From the NCBI RefSeq assembly GCF_032362555.1, contig NC_083517.1, forward strand, positions 1,942,001-2,006,000: a stretch of 64,000 nucleotides of DNA, read 5' to 3'. The position numbers and the translations under genes are program-made. Each line of letters opens with the position of its first letter. Positions within the stretch are counted from its first letter, which is position 1. Below are positions 38,985 through 50,063 of the stretch, in pieces. The notes beneath the pieces are model-generated. The model worked only from the letters and a program-made list of their open reading frames with translations. It did no database searches and was not told the DNA's origin. This DNA is from Amyelois transitella. Taxonomy: Eukaryota; Arthropoda; Insecta; Lepidoptera; Pyralidae.

Positions 38985-39190
38985 AATAAAAAGCATAGTT
39001 ACTTGCCAACTGGCTGTCATTTTGTGTGAAAGTTTTTAATTTTTCAGTTGTTGATTTCAAATTTTGTTTCAGTTCCTTGTATTGGGTGCACTCAAGACAA
39101 CTAATTCTTCACGAGAATTATGAACAATCTTCAGTGATCATTTAACATTTTTGCCTAAATGCCCTACTTCTAAGTTACATATAAAATAAA
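38985..39190 (+). terminator. candidate poly(A) signals of the Rsf1-like gene
   Basis: AATAAA occurs at 38985-38990 and 39185-39190. The second lies 61 bp from the MED17 stop codon on the opposite strand, so use of the distal site would make the two transcripts overlap at their 3' ends. Confidence 0.45.
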
Positions 39191-39213
39191 AGAATATAAT
39201 TATGAATATCTTT

Positions 39214-39219
39214 TTTATT
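39214..39219 (-). terminator. candidate poly(A) signal of MED17
   Basis: AATAAA on the minus strand starts 32 nt past the MED17 stop codon. It implies a very short 3'-UTR converging on the Rsf1-like gene. Confidence 0.5.
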
Positions 39220-39250
39220 TCTTTTCGTTATAAATTATTTAAATTGTTGT

Positions 39251-42200
39251 TTATGATGTGCTGCTCAGACAAGCCATGAGAAGTTCCATTTTATTCAAAA
39301 AGTTCTTTCCTTCCATCTTGTCTAGTTTGATTTCTTTGAAGGCTCCTCCGAGATTCTCCCATTTCTTGTCTTGTACGAGTTCACTGGCAAAAAAGTCTTT
39401 TCTTGGTGATTGAGCGATGAACACCTGGATTCCAACTGAGGGTTCGCATCTGATTGCTATCATCCTGTCACCTAAAAAAAGAAAAAAAAAATATCTCATT
39501 AATATAATGAATTCAACTGAAAACAAATAAAGATGACCGCAAGTTACATTTTTATACTACTGTTGTATTCTGAATCACTTGCATAAAAATAATATTGCCA
39601 TTTAAACGAAAGCTGACAACTACCAAATTATTTATTTATAGATAGATTTCAGAATGTAGGTAGGTCTAGGAGAATTTTTCTAATTTCGATGAATGTTAAA
39701 AGTGGTATCGTAGGGTAGGTACTTCGCCACTACTTCGGGCTCGGGAGTTTCGTTTCGCTGAATGATATATTATTAGAAAAGGCGGGAAAGTTTGCTTAGT
39801 GATTCAGTTTGTCATCGTGACTTTGATTGAATATTAATAAAGATGGCGGTACTTCGATTTCATGGTCTTGGCCTTCAAGTTTCCCGTTCATACATACAAT
39901 CACGTCCCCATCCGTTACGGAGTAGACAGAGCCGACAATTTGGAAAAACTGAACGGCCATGGTCACCTTCAACGATGGAATTGAAATTTAAATAATTACA
40001 TTGTTAGCCCATCGGCCATCTTTGCCACAGACCGAAGAGTCGCAGTGTGCCTCTAACTTAGAACTAGAAATAAAGATATTTATTAACTTTTCAATAAAAT
40101 CACATCAAACAACGCACATGCTAAAGTCGCGGCTCGGCGGCCATTTATTATTTCTTTAATTCTCGCACAGCCCTAAACGATATAAATATCGAAGCACCCA
40201 ACATAGTCTTCCATCAAATGAATAACTTGTACAAGCGCGAGAACATGCCGAACGAATGTAAACAAAGAACAACCGGTTACACATTGAATGTGCACGTGAA
40301 TGTGCGGGAGAGACCTGAGGGCGAGGCGAGCAGGCAGGAGGAGGCGTTGGCGAGCGGCTCCACGGGCCCCGAGCCCAGGTGCGCGCTGCTGGCCAGCAGC
40401 TGCCAGCCCATGCAGCGGCCCACCGCCTGCACCGCCGTCATCTGGTGCTGGTAGATCTGCGGGGGGGGGGGGGGGGGGGGGGGGGGGCAACTGCTATTAC
40501 TATACTAAATACACTACAGAAAAAGATCTATATTAAATCAACAATGTATTTTAGCTATTTAAATGGATAGGGATTAATGTTGTATTGATTAAAATCGCTT
40601 CAAAATTTGCCATTATTTGTCATAAAAAGTAAATGAAAAAAAAACTTTGTTTTATACTATGTAGTGATTGACAAACGAACTGCCAGCCACTAACTTCTAC
40701 GGTCAGTTTACTCTGTCATAGCGAATGTTGAGGATGCGATCGGGAGCATACAAAGATGAGCTAATCAGTCATCCATATAATCACGTCTATATCCCTTGCG
40801 GGGTAAACAGAGCCAGCAGTCTTGGAAGACTAGACTTAATGATAGAATTGAAATTCAAATAGTGACAGGTTGCTAACCCATCGCCAAAGAGAAGAAATTC
40901 AAGTTAATAAGCTGATCCCTTAGTCGCCTTTTACAAAATCCATGGGAAAGAAATGGAAGTTGTTCTAATCTTTTTATTAAATTAGTGCCGGGACGGCTCG
41001 AGCGAGTCACTAACAATACACGTGAAGAGACAAGTATACAATTACCTGACAATATATAAGATCTCTTAATTCCTGGAGCTCGTAAGACAGATGTCGCACT
41101 TTACCGTCGCGACAGATGCATTTCAGAGTTTTCTCGCCGACGTGAACAACCAGCGATGTACGGCAAACAGCGTCGTAGCTACAAACAATATACATACATA
41201 CCTATAATAATAAAATCCATAGATAAGTAAAAGTAAGAGACATAGAATCTGTTTATTATTTTTTGTTAATTAATTTGATTGTACATACATACATACAATC
41301 ACATCTATATCCCATGCGGGGAAGACAGAGCCAACAGTCTTGAAAACACTAATAGGCCCCGTTCAGCTGTTTGGCTTTAGATTTAAATAGTGATAGGTTG
41401 CTAGCCCATCGCTTAAAAGGAGAATCCCAAGTTTATAACCCTATCCCTTAGTCGCCTTTTACGACATCCATGGGAACGAGATGGAGTGGTCCTATTCTTT
41501 TTTTATTGGTGCCGGGAACCACACGGCGCTGATTGATTGTACATAAAAAAAATATAACTTGAACTTAGAAGATACTTTATACAAGGGCAATACTTATTTT
41601 TACATACATACCATCACGCCTGTCTCCCACTGGGGTAGGCAGAGACTATGGATTTCCACTTGCTACGATCCTTACAGACATCTCCCGCTTCCTCCACACT
41701 CATTACTCTTTTCATGCATATTTGACCAGAAGACTTAAGTTTCACAACATTCTAAGTTTATTGCCGATTGCAAAGCGTCAGTGCAGAAGAAGCGGTAACA
41801 AACTGCACTGCAGCTTTTTCACAACGTCAACATCACATTATCCAAACTTAGAATAGAATTGTGAACGGGAGAACACATTGTTGTGATTAATTGACTTATA
41901 CGAATATTAAATAATAAAAAAATATTATTTTTTTATGGATTGACTTACTACTAAAGGACAACAGTATTTGAATCAAATAAACTAACCCGTATGCCATTAT
42001 ATTGATTTTGACACAGGACTGCGTTGGACTATTCAACGCGTTCCAATGTGACACGATGAGCGGATCTTTCACCTGAAATTGAAAACATATACTAAAATCT
42101 CAATCCATTATTCTTATAGAGACATCAATGAAACCATTAATTTGTAATAGACAGAGCCAGCAGTCTTGAAAGACTGAAAGGCCACGTTCAGCTGTCAGGC

Positions 42201-45200
42201 TTAATGATAGAATTGAGATTACAATAGTGACAGGTTGCTAGCCTATCGCCTGAAAGAGGAATCTCGTGTTCATAAGCCAATCCCTTAGTCGCCTTTTACG
42301 ACATCAATGGGAAAGAGATGGAGTTGTCCTATTCTTTTTTATATTGTGCCTGGAACCACACGGCACTTTTTATATTGGTGCCGGGAACCACACGGCACTA
42401 CCTACCTACCCACGTAGCTATTTTGCTTTATACTATGTAGTGATGTGGAATAAAAATCAATAAAATAACCTCACCTCTTTAGCGATAGTGTCGAGGACGT
42501 ATTCGCTGCGCCGGCGCATGAAGAAGTGCTGCGCTTGTTGTATGATCTGCTCCAACAGCGACTGCTCTTTGCTCATTTCCAACAGCTCGTATCTATCCGC
42601 CGCCATTGGACCTGAATGTTCGAAGTTATGTACGTTAGTTTGAATACTAACCTGTGTTCTTTTGGTGAGGGTAAACATCGTGAGGAAACCTGTACATTTT
42701 GACAACTGGATGTGTTACAATGATCCAATACGGGTTTAGGTTCCCCTGCAAAGGTTGCGGAGGTTAAATAGGAGTTGCTTCGTGTAAAAACCTGGCTCAC
42801 CTAATCCAGGATCAATGGTCAAAGGCGTACCCAGGGCTCCTCTCCAAAAACCGGGACTACCGTCAGGACGAAGAATTCCCTTATCATGCTTTTCTTTTAC
42901 ATTCATAGATACAGTCACGTCTATATTCCTTGTGGGGTAGACAGAGCCAACATTCTCAAAAATACCACGCTCAGCTGTATGGTTTCATGATAGAATTGAG
43001 ATCCAAATAATGACAGGTTGCTACATCGCCTACAAGAGGAATCACAAGTTTATATACCTATCCCATAGTCGCCTTTTACGACATCCTTGGGAAAGATATA
43101 GAGTGGTTCCATTCTTAAGTGCCGGAAACCACACGGCTTTTCTCTTATAACTCAATTTTACACCAATCAAAATTCTTTAATGCTTTTTGTATATTTATTT
43201 AAATTTTAAAAGTAACAAATTATCACAGGTAAATGAAAATAAATTATAATAAAATAATTTACCTGCACTGAACGTTTCCTTTCAGTTTTTCAAGACTGTT
43301 TGCTCTGTCTGTTTGGGATTCAAGTTTGTAAAATGAAAAAAGCCTATTAAAGAAACTGAAAGAAAATATTTGTTTTGCTAAATCTAACTGAGTAAATCCC
43401 ACATGTATGTATACATAACATATGTACCCGCTAAACATCTCCGTTTGGACGGCCCCAGCGGCCCCGTGGCGGGGTGCGGGAACGGGTGGTGCGTGTTGGA
43501 GTGGTGCACGGCTCGTAGGAGCTGATGCAGCGAGTGCTCCAGCACGTGGTCGTGGTCCGACTTGCCGCCCGCGCTGCCCGACGTCACCCCGTTCTCGTTC
43601 TGTGTGTTAACATATTAAACATATGTATGTATAATACACGCATACATTAGCATTATGCGAGTAGAATAGAATAGATTTATTTTCAAAATTGGATACAAGG
43701 TATCACTTATTGACGTCACATAACTTAAATCTAATTATAACTACTACCGCTTCCAAAGCGCATGTGTAGAAGAAGCGGCGGAACAAACTACACTACAGCA
43801 TTTTCATAGGACGTCAATTTACAAATATAGATCTCTTAAATCTAAATCGTGGACGAATGCACATTGTCTACATTAAAAAACATGTATGAAACATATATGT
43901 GTAGAAACATAGACATAGACAGAAATTTAAAAAAGTCACATTTTTTTGCTTCTTTTGGAAGACAACAACAGAAAACCGATATAGGGGTCTATATGAATAT
44001 ACACACACACATACACATGGTGACGTCTATATCACTTGCGGGGCAGACAGAGCCAACAGTCTTGAAAGACTGAATGGTCACGTTCAGCTATTTGGCTTAA
44101 TGATAGAATTGAGGTTCAAATAGGGACAGGTTGCTAGCCTATCGCCTAAAAAAAGAAACCCAAGTTTGTAAGCCTATCCCTTAGTCGCCTTTTACGACAT
44201 CCATGGGAAAGAGATGGAGTGGTCCTATTCTTTTTGTTTTGGTGCCGGGAACCACACGGCAGATAAAAATATAATATGTACCTACTTATAATATGTATAT
44301 ACTCAATGGCCTATAAATGAAATTAAATTTTATATGGTAGGGTCAGAATACTTTTATGGATCCACTAGCAGTGCCCGCGACTTCGTCCGCGTGAAATAGT
44401 TATATTGGGCATAGGAATATGAAAAGAAAAAATCGATTTTTATACTTGATTTTTTTATAATAAATAATCGATTAAAAATCGATTTTTATAATCATCCAAT
44501 AAATGCACTCCGAAATTATGTTTTTGTCTTCTGGCTTTGAGCCCGGAACGCGAACTGCCAAAGAATACTATCATAGCTCCATAATATTACATTAACGCCA
44601 TCTGTGCATTCTTTCTGTGCTCTTAAAACAGTTTAGATGATTAATTTAATCAAACATTCTCTAGATAGAATTAGTCGATGAACAGTATTTTACCGACATT
44701 CGGTTGATATTTTATTCATTATTCGTTGCTGAAACTTCATTTTTCAAACTTGATTGTTAAAAACTTTAATTTGTGTTGATTATACAGGGTGACATTTAAA
44801 ACAACTGCATCCTTTTAAACATATACCCATGCTTCTGAGCCGTTTGAGCCTATTTTTATTTAAATTAAACTTCATCATTTTCACATTTAAAAAACCCTCA
44901 AAAACTACGTCACACGCTTTATTAAGACCAATACTACAAAAATAATTTAAAACTAAACATGTAAATAAATGTCTGAAAAATAAATTATTTTTCTAGTATC
45001 AAGTAAAGTACAGAGTTGTCGAGATCGCTCAGCTGAATGCATTGTGTCGTTGACCTCTGAATCTTACGCGTCGCTTTTCCGCCGGCCGGGGTGATATTAC
45101 GTATTTAGGATCGTGGATTTTGATACTTTTAATTTTTTTCGTACTTTCTGAAATATGAACCGATAATTTTCTTTTTACGTTTTTAAATATCCTTTAGATG

Positions 45201-48200
45201 AGTACACTTAACAGTTAAATTAATGCAGTTGAATTAAATGTCACCCTGTATAAGAACTTTTGATTCTGTTGTTTATTTTTAATGAATAAATCTATTGATA
45301 TAATGTATATGGCGTTTATTTTGACATAAATTGAAAAATTTGGAAAAATCTATCAATATAATAAAATCGATTATTTTCTTAAGAAAAATCGATTATTTGT
45401 TAATCGATTTTTCATACTTAAAAAATAAATCGATTATATAAAAATCGATTTTTTATCAGCAATGTCACATCCCTAATTGGGCATCATTGAAGCCCTCAAG
45501 GATAAATATTTTCCCCGTTTTTTTTCACATTTTCCATTATTTCTTCGCTCCTAATAGTTGCAGCGTGATGTTATATAGCCTAAAGCCTTCCTCAATAAAT
45601 GGTCTATTCAAAACAACAAGAATTTTTCAATATGAACCAATAGTTCTTCAGATTAGCGCGTTCAACAAACAAACTCTTCAGCTTTATAATATTAGTATAG
45701 AAACGTATAGAATGACACTTAAACATTAAAATTAGATAATTTTATTCATTATCATTATTCTTTTAACGAAAGGTATTCGAATTAATTGAAGAGGGTTTGG
45801 ATCCTTTCATTACTATTTTTTTAATATATACGTGACAAATAACACAGATTGAATAAGCGTTGTTATTTTCACGCACACTTTCCATTCACACTCTCCTACA
45901 TTAGTTTATGAAATAAAATACTCACCCTCACATTATCGCCATTGGCACCAGAAGCGTTTTGTCCATTATTGTGACATAGTCCTATCAACAGCTGGATACC
46001 GGGCAAGACCTAAAATGACAAAAAAATATCTTTACAATATAGAGTCTGTAAGAAATTACTGATTAGGTAGAAGATAGTTATTCTATTTTTATTGAATTAA
46101 CTAAGAGTACAATGTTCTCTCTGTACAGTTGTAACAAAAATGCTATTAATTAATGTTCCCGCTATAATTTTGAGAACTCTCTCTTAGTACACCCATAGAC
46201 ATTAGGAATGAATGACACGTGAATGATTCATAGACATGCTTAATTTCAAATCTCTAGACCAAGCGGTTCAAACTGTACAATCAATAAGAGTGTGTATTAC
46301 TTTATATGTATATTTAGAATTAGCTTATCTTGTGAACAACAAGGCGTTTTGCGGCGCTTCTAGTTTCAAAATCCAAAAGAAATAAAAGCTTAATAGTCTA
46401 GAATAAAACTAAATAACTTACAGTTACAGTACCTTAATTTTATTGCCAATGACTATATGCGGTATAGAAGTGTCCAATTGTGCCTTTATGCTGCTAATCT
46501 TGTGAAAAATTCTTTTCATAACTGCACATTTGATGTCGCTTTAAAATTCTTAATTTAAATTGCAGATAAATAGTCTCGAATAATGCTAAATAACTTACAG
46601 TTGCCATAATCTGATTCCCAACGACTATGTGCGGTATAGAAGCGTCCAATTGTACCGCTTCTGCTGCTAATCTCGCGAACAATTCTTTGCAGAACAGCAC
46701 ATTTTGCGCCGCTTCCAGTTTCTGCTGCCAGTGCAGTTCAGCGTTGTCCCCCGGCAACACTCCGGGGCAGTTCAGAGCGGAGGAAGTCAGGTTGGCTGTC
46801 ACTATGTCTTCTTGCTCTGCGGACGATATATTTTTATGTGTGACATCTTTTCTAGCAATTGATAAAACTTTGTTACCGCTTCTTCTGCACTGACGCCTTG
46901 GAAGCGGCAGTAAACTTAGTTTTAAGTAATTTATTTGACGTCAACCAATGTTGTAAAACCATACGTTTTGACAATTTTTAAGCGATATGAAGTATTCTAT
47001 AGTAATGAATAAAAATTTTGAATTTGAATTTTTATGTTTACGGGTCATCGTCAAAAGTTTAGGAACTTACTTTTGACAAAAAAAAATTGTAGTCTTTATT
47101 TTTTTTTAATTTGCCTAGTCTACCCTTCCGGGAAAGAGGCGTGATTTTATTTATACCAAATTTCAACTCTCAACTGCAGGACCTATCAAAATTCTCTGAT
47201 AATTAGTAAGTGATGACATTGGGATTTTTAAACGTAACTTATATCTAAATTACTAAAACTACGACCATTACATTCTCTTTGCCTACGACATTCAAAGTTT
47301 GTGCCTTTTATGATTATATTGATGACATTCTACAGTTAATTAATTATAAGGCATCATCCAACCAAAGTAATGAGAGCTCAAAACACCACAAAACGTTCCG
47401 AAAAAAGGTAGGTAGTAAGTAAGTAAATGTTTTATTGTTCATTAAAGAAGTACATTACAAATAAAAACAGTACAGTACAAAGGCGGGCTTATCCCTAAGT
47501 GGGATCTCTTCCAGCCAACCTGATTGTAGTGTAGTGTTGGGGTGATTTTATGTTTGTCGTTAACGAGTAGGTAGTGTTGGCGTGGTTTTATAAGGTAGGT
47601 AGTGTTGGTGTGATTTTATAAGGTAGGTAGTGTTGGTGTGATTTTATAAGGTAGGTAGTGTTGGTGTGATTTTATAAGGTAGGTAGTGTTGGTGTGATTT
47701 TATAAGGTAGGTAGTGTTGGTGTGATTTTATAAGGTAGGTAGTGTTGGTGTGATTTTATGTTTGTCCTCAACGATCAGGGTGTACCTTTCTGACACAGCA
47801 CGGAGATGAACGCCACGCCCTGCAGCTCGGGCGGCACGGTCACGCGCAGCGCAGACGGCGCGGGCAGCGACGAGTTCATGCTCATCGCCTGCACTATCTG
47901 CTCCTCCGGCGCTTTGGTCACCTGAATGTTACATTAAAATAATAATGTGGTTTCCAGCACTTTACAATAAGACCACTATCAATCGTTCTCATGATGGATG
48001 TCATAAAAGGCGACTAAGGGAGAAGCAAATAGACTAATAGTTAAAGATGTATATGTTAAGGACGATGTCAACTTTCAACACTTTTTGCCAAAATTCTGCT
48101 CAATCAATCTCCATTGTATCACCTACATGTTAGTATTTGTATGCAACCACAATCTGAGAGCAGTCTGATAAAAACAGATCAAAGAGACATGCATCAGCCA

Positions 48201-49395
48201 TACCTCAAAGACACCAATCTGGCTGAACTTGGAACCTGCCGTCCTATAACTCAAGTCGCCCACTATGCCACTGGATCCCTTCTTCAATCGCCAGTTCTGC
48301 CGTAACCTCAGCAGGTCTATGTGGAAGTCTGGCATGTTCCGTGCAGTCCTCATGGTTTCACTGGCCCGCAGGCGGTCTACTCCAGCAAGGAGAACTGCCG
48401 CCGCAGCAGCTAGAGCTTTCTTACGTCCATAGACCTGTACCATGGGCCTGTTCTCCGCTTGTTCTGGCTGCACAGGATCTAATACCTAAAGACAAAAGTC
48501 ATCTAATAAAAAAAGAAACAAAAAAGGTGAAAATACTTTGAAGATTTAATCAAGCATGTAAATCTTATACAGATAAACTCAAAATAGCAGTGTGATCACA
48601 GATAAACATTATTTTCATCTTCTTTAATTTGTTCTTATAACTTCTTTTTATGATTATTTGTATTTTTACAATGTAACAATTATGTAATATCACAAAAAAG
48701 TTGCATTCCATTAGTCTCATGGTGAAAGTGGTAGGAAGAAAAGATACTATATAAATTCTAATTTAATTTTATTGGAATTTGACAAAAAATGTTGTCAATA
48801 TTTGTCAGTAACTTTGAGATGAAGCATGTTGCTGATGAGTCTCTGTTAGCATTTGTTTTTTAATTTCATATCCAATATAAGCATATTATAATATTAATAA
48901 TGATTTAACAAGGGAAGGGCTTAAAAATATTAGCCGAAATAAAAGAAACCTAGGACTCTCACCATATATCTCTTCTCTTTAGCAATGCTTAGCACATCCG
49001 CCAGCACACATACTTCAGTGAGAGCACTCCTCAATTTGTTTCGCACAGATTCCCATGGCCACTGGCTGGACTGGTAGCCTTGATCTTTGCTCTCATCCTC
49101 CGACTTCACCTCTGAGCTGCTTTCACCTTCTTTCTTTATATTACAGAACTCATCTTCACTTTTAGAGAAGTCTATTTTCTGAGCCAACCTAGTTAGGTTC
49201 TCTGACATAGAAAGGGGCCTGTAATTATATTATATAATGAGTGTTTATTTAATTTTGGAAACAAATGACGAGGATTTAATAGGTCTTCAAAGTAATAGAT
49301 ACTTACGCTTGGTAAATTTCTTGTCCATCGTATGTGATTTCTTGGATCTGATTTTCGATTGGAGCCTCAATAGATATATTCACAGAGTTCGCCAT
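39251..49395 (-). CDS. MED17: Mediator complex subunit 17
   Basis: Twelve exons join with consistent phase: 49307-49395, 48963-49218, 48204-48485, 47786-47921, 46599-46816, 45926-46009, 43428-43599, 42475-42611, 41987-42072, 41046-41178, 40315-40456 and 39251-39471. They total 1956 nt, 651 residues plus stop, the usual MED17 length. Diagnostic blocks are MANSVNISIEAPIENQI, DGQEIYQ, WPWESVRNKLRSALTEVCVL, AKEKRYMVLDPVQ and FHIDLLRLRQNWRLKK. MED17 is a core scaffold of the Mediator head, contacting RNA polymerase II. Two acceptors are unusual: exon 11 follows 27 consecutive C, and exon 8 follows a SINE. The donor of exon 11 (TCAG|GTCTCT) is weak but needed to keep the frame. An N/S/G/H-rich insert (exons 6-7) is the least conserved-looking part. 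Confidence 0.93.
39889..40025 (-). repeat. family-1 fragment
   Basis: Tail half, inverse, with CATACATACAATCACGTCCC; in the last MED17 intron. Confidence 0.6.
40461..40487. repeat. 27-bp G homopolymer
   Basis: Twenty-seven consecutive G on the plus strand. On the MED17 strand it is a C tract ending 4 nt before exon 11 (…CCCCGCAG|ATC). Confidence 0.9.
40772..40996 (-). repeat. family-1 SINE-like repeat, head truncated
   Basis: Inverse copy that ends at GTGCCGGGACGG, so the terminal hairpin is broken. It lies in the MED17 intron between exons 10 and 11. Confidence 0.72.
41282..41527 (-). repeat. family-1 SINE-like repeat
   Basis: Near full-length inverse copy with a TACATACATACA tail, in the MED17 intron between exons 9 and 10. 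Confidence 0.78.
42148..42398 (-). repeat. family-1 SINE-like repeat with duplicated head
   Basis: The inverse copy ends twice: GTGCCTGGAACCACACGGCA to 42366, and again TTGGTGCCGGGAACCACACGGC to 42397. The tail is missing. Confidence 0.75.
42617..42875 (+). repeat. second-family tRNA-SINE abutting MED17 exon 8
   Basis: The body starts about 6-8 bp upstream (in the MED17 sense) of the exon 8 acceptor at 42611/42612, so the sequence used for branch point and acceptor tract is SINE-derived. The tRNA-like head is absent. Confidence 0.75.
42901..43137 (-). repeat. family-1 SINE-like repeat
   Basis: Inverse copy with several small deletions, immediately after a tRNA-SINE copy. Both lie in the MED17 intron between exons 7 and 8. 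Confidence 0.75.
44001..44261 (-). repeat. family-1 SINE-like repeat
   Basis: Full-length inverse copy with an ACACACACATACACA tail, about 100 bp from the nested Helitron/hAT insertion. Confidence 0.78.
44412..45475. mobile_element. hAT-like non-autonomous element
   Basis: The 1064-bp insert is flanked by an 8-bp direct repeat, ATTGGGCA (44404-44411 and 45476-45483), the target-site size of hAT transposons. Its ends are imperfect inverted repeats, TAGGAATATGA and the complement of TCACATCCCTA, followed by AATCGATTTTT-rich subterminal sequence on both sides. The second ATTGGGCA restores the Helitron-like sequence exactly. No transposase was recognised. It contains a further insertion at 44785-45248. 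Confidence 0.8.
44785..45248. mobile_element. TA-flanked MITE nested in the hAT-like element
   Basis: The element is 464 bp with near-perfect inverted repeats of about 27 bp, starting CAGGGTGACATTTAAAACAA and ending with the complement of TTGAATTAAATGTCACCCTG. It is flanked by TATA on both sides, consistent with a TA target of Tc1/mariner-type elements. No coding capacity was seen. Confidence 0.8.
46318..46545 (-). pseudogene. decayed tandem copies of MED17 exon 5
   Basis: The segment 46393-46545 aligns with the end of exon 5 plus its donor flank (46569-46725). Shared stretches include GTATAGAAGYGTCCAATTGT and AAATAACTTACAGTT. In the exon's frame it has a stop (GCAGCATAA) and a 1-nt deletion, yet it keeps a GTAAGT donor at 46416-46421. 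A shorter third piece (46318-46368) matches the middle of the same exon (TTTTGCGGCGCTTCTAGTTTC). Confidence 0.75.
46860..47035 (+). repeat. TTTGAATTT-tailed dispersed repeat
   Basis: The copy reads GTTACCGCTTCTTCTGCACT to AAAAATTTTGAATTTGAATT. Related copies lie at 1312-1425 (plus, 3' part), 18720-18875 (plus), 25630-25800 (plus), 32320-32480 (minus), 41755-41930 (minus), 43660-43870 (minus) and 61040-61190 (plus). It may be the 3' end of a non-LTR element; this is inference. Confidence 0.6.
47566..47760. repeat. 28-bp minisatellite, about 7 copies
   Basis: The unit GGTAGGTAGTGTTGGTGTGA plus TTTTATAA repeats at a 28-bp period, the inner copies being identical. The array is flanked by related half-units with TTTGTC-TAACGA sequence on both sides. 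It lies about 25 bp past the MED17 exon 4 donor. Confidence 0.9.
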
Positions 49396-50063
49396 TGTAA
49401 ACTTTCATTTATTCAGTAATACTCAAGCATTAGAACGAGGATATTCACTAATAATTCATGTTTCTATTGGAATTAGTCTGGGAGGACATGTATTGTAATT
49501 TGTTTTATTTAACAACTTAAATATAAACCAAGACTATGATTTCCTATTCTCTATCACTAGCTGACAATTACATATTTCTCTATAAACATATAAAGAATAT
49601 TATTAGGTAGTTGGTCCTTTTTAAATATGATGCAGAAAATAAACACCAAACTACTGTAATAATTTCACACTTTCGTTCAATAAAAAACTCACTCACTCAT
49701 TTCATTCATTCAAGATTTGACATATACGTGGCAGTGTTGCAATTAACAATATTTTGACTTAGTGTTGGGTTACTTCCTGTTAGGTAAAATCGAGTCGAGG
49801 TAGAGGATGTTGAACTTATCGAAGAATGAATGAAATGAGTTTGGTGAATGAAATGTCCCCAACCAATGGTCATCTTGTAATTATATCGACTTTTTCGCCA
49901 AGAGTTGCTTGATGTGGTAGAATTTCCGTACGAATGGAAGTCGAAATTACAACAAATTCGCTTTCGAGTTAAAATCTTTCATTAGTTTATTGTCACGATA
50001 TAATGTAAATGATTTTTTTAATATTATATGAAGATAAATATCTTGTTTGAAATTACGGAAATC
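49396..50063. promoter_or_regulatory. divergent MED17 / zeste-like promoter region
   Basis: Only 668 bp separate the two divergent start codons, and no transposon was recognised here. A perfect 17-bp inverted repeat sits near its middle (49695-49711 and 49824-49840, GAATGAATGAAATGAGT on the plus strand of the right arm). Both 5'-UTRs must lie here. Confidence 0.6.

Larger units (their letters stand above)
44364..45700 (-). mobile_element. Helitron-like relic interrupted by a nested insertion
   Basis: The outer pieces (44364-44411 and 45476-45700) match the copy at 31599-31862: CTAGCWGTGCCCGCGACTTC at one end and GCTTTATAATATTAGTATAG at the other. Read on the minus strand the element ends in CTAGT, as Helitron-like elements do. 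The middle is a 1064-bp hAT-like insertion. It lies in the MED17 intron between exons 6 and 7. Confidence 0.75.

Noticed and set aside
40173..40490. Frame beginning with a polyproline run
   Set aside because: The prolines come from the C homopolymer in the intron; only 40315-40456 is MED17 coding sequence, in a different extent.
47566..47760. Regular repeats resembling a CRISPR array
   Set aside because: The units are contiguous with no spacers, in an insect intron; it is a minisatellite.
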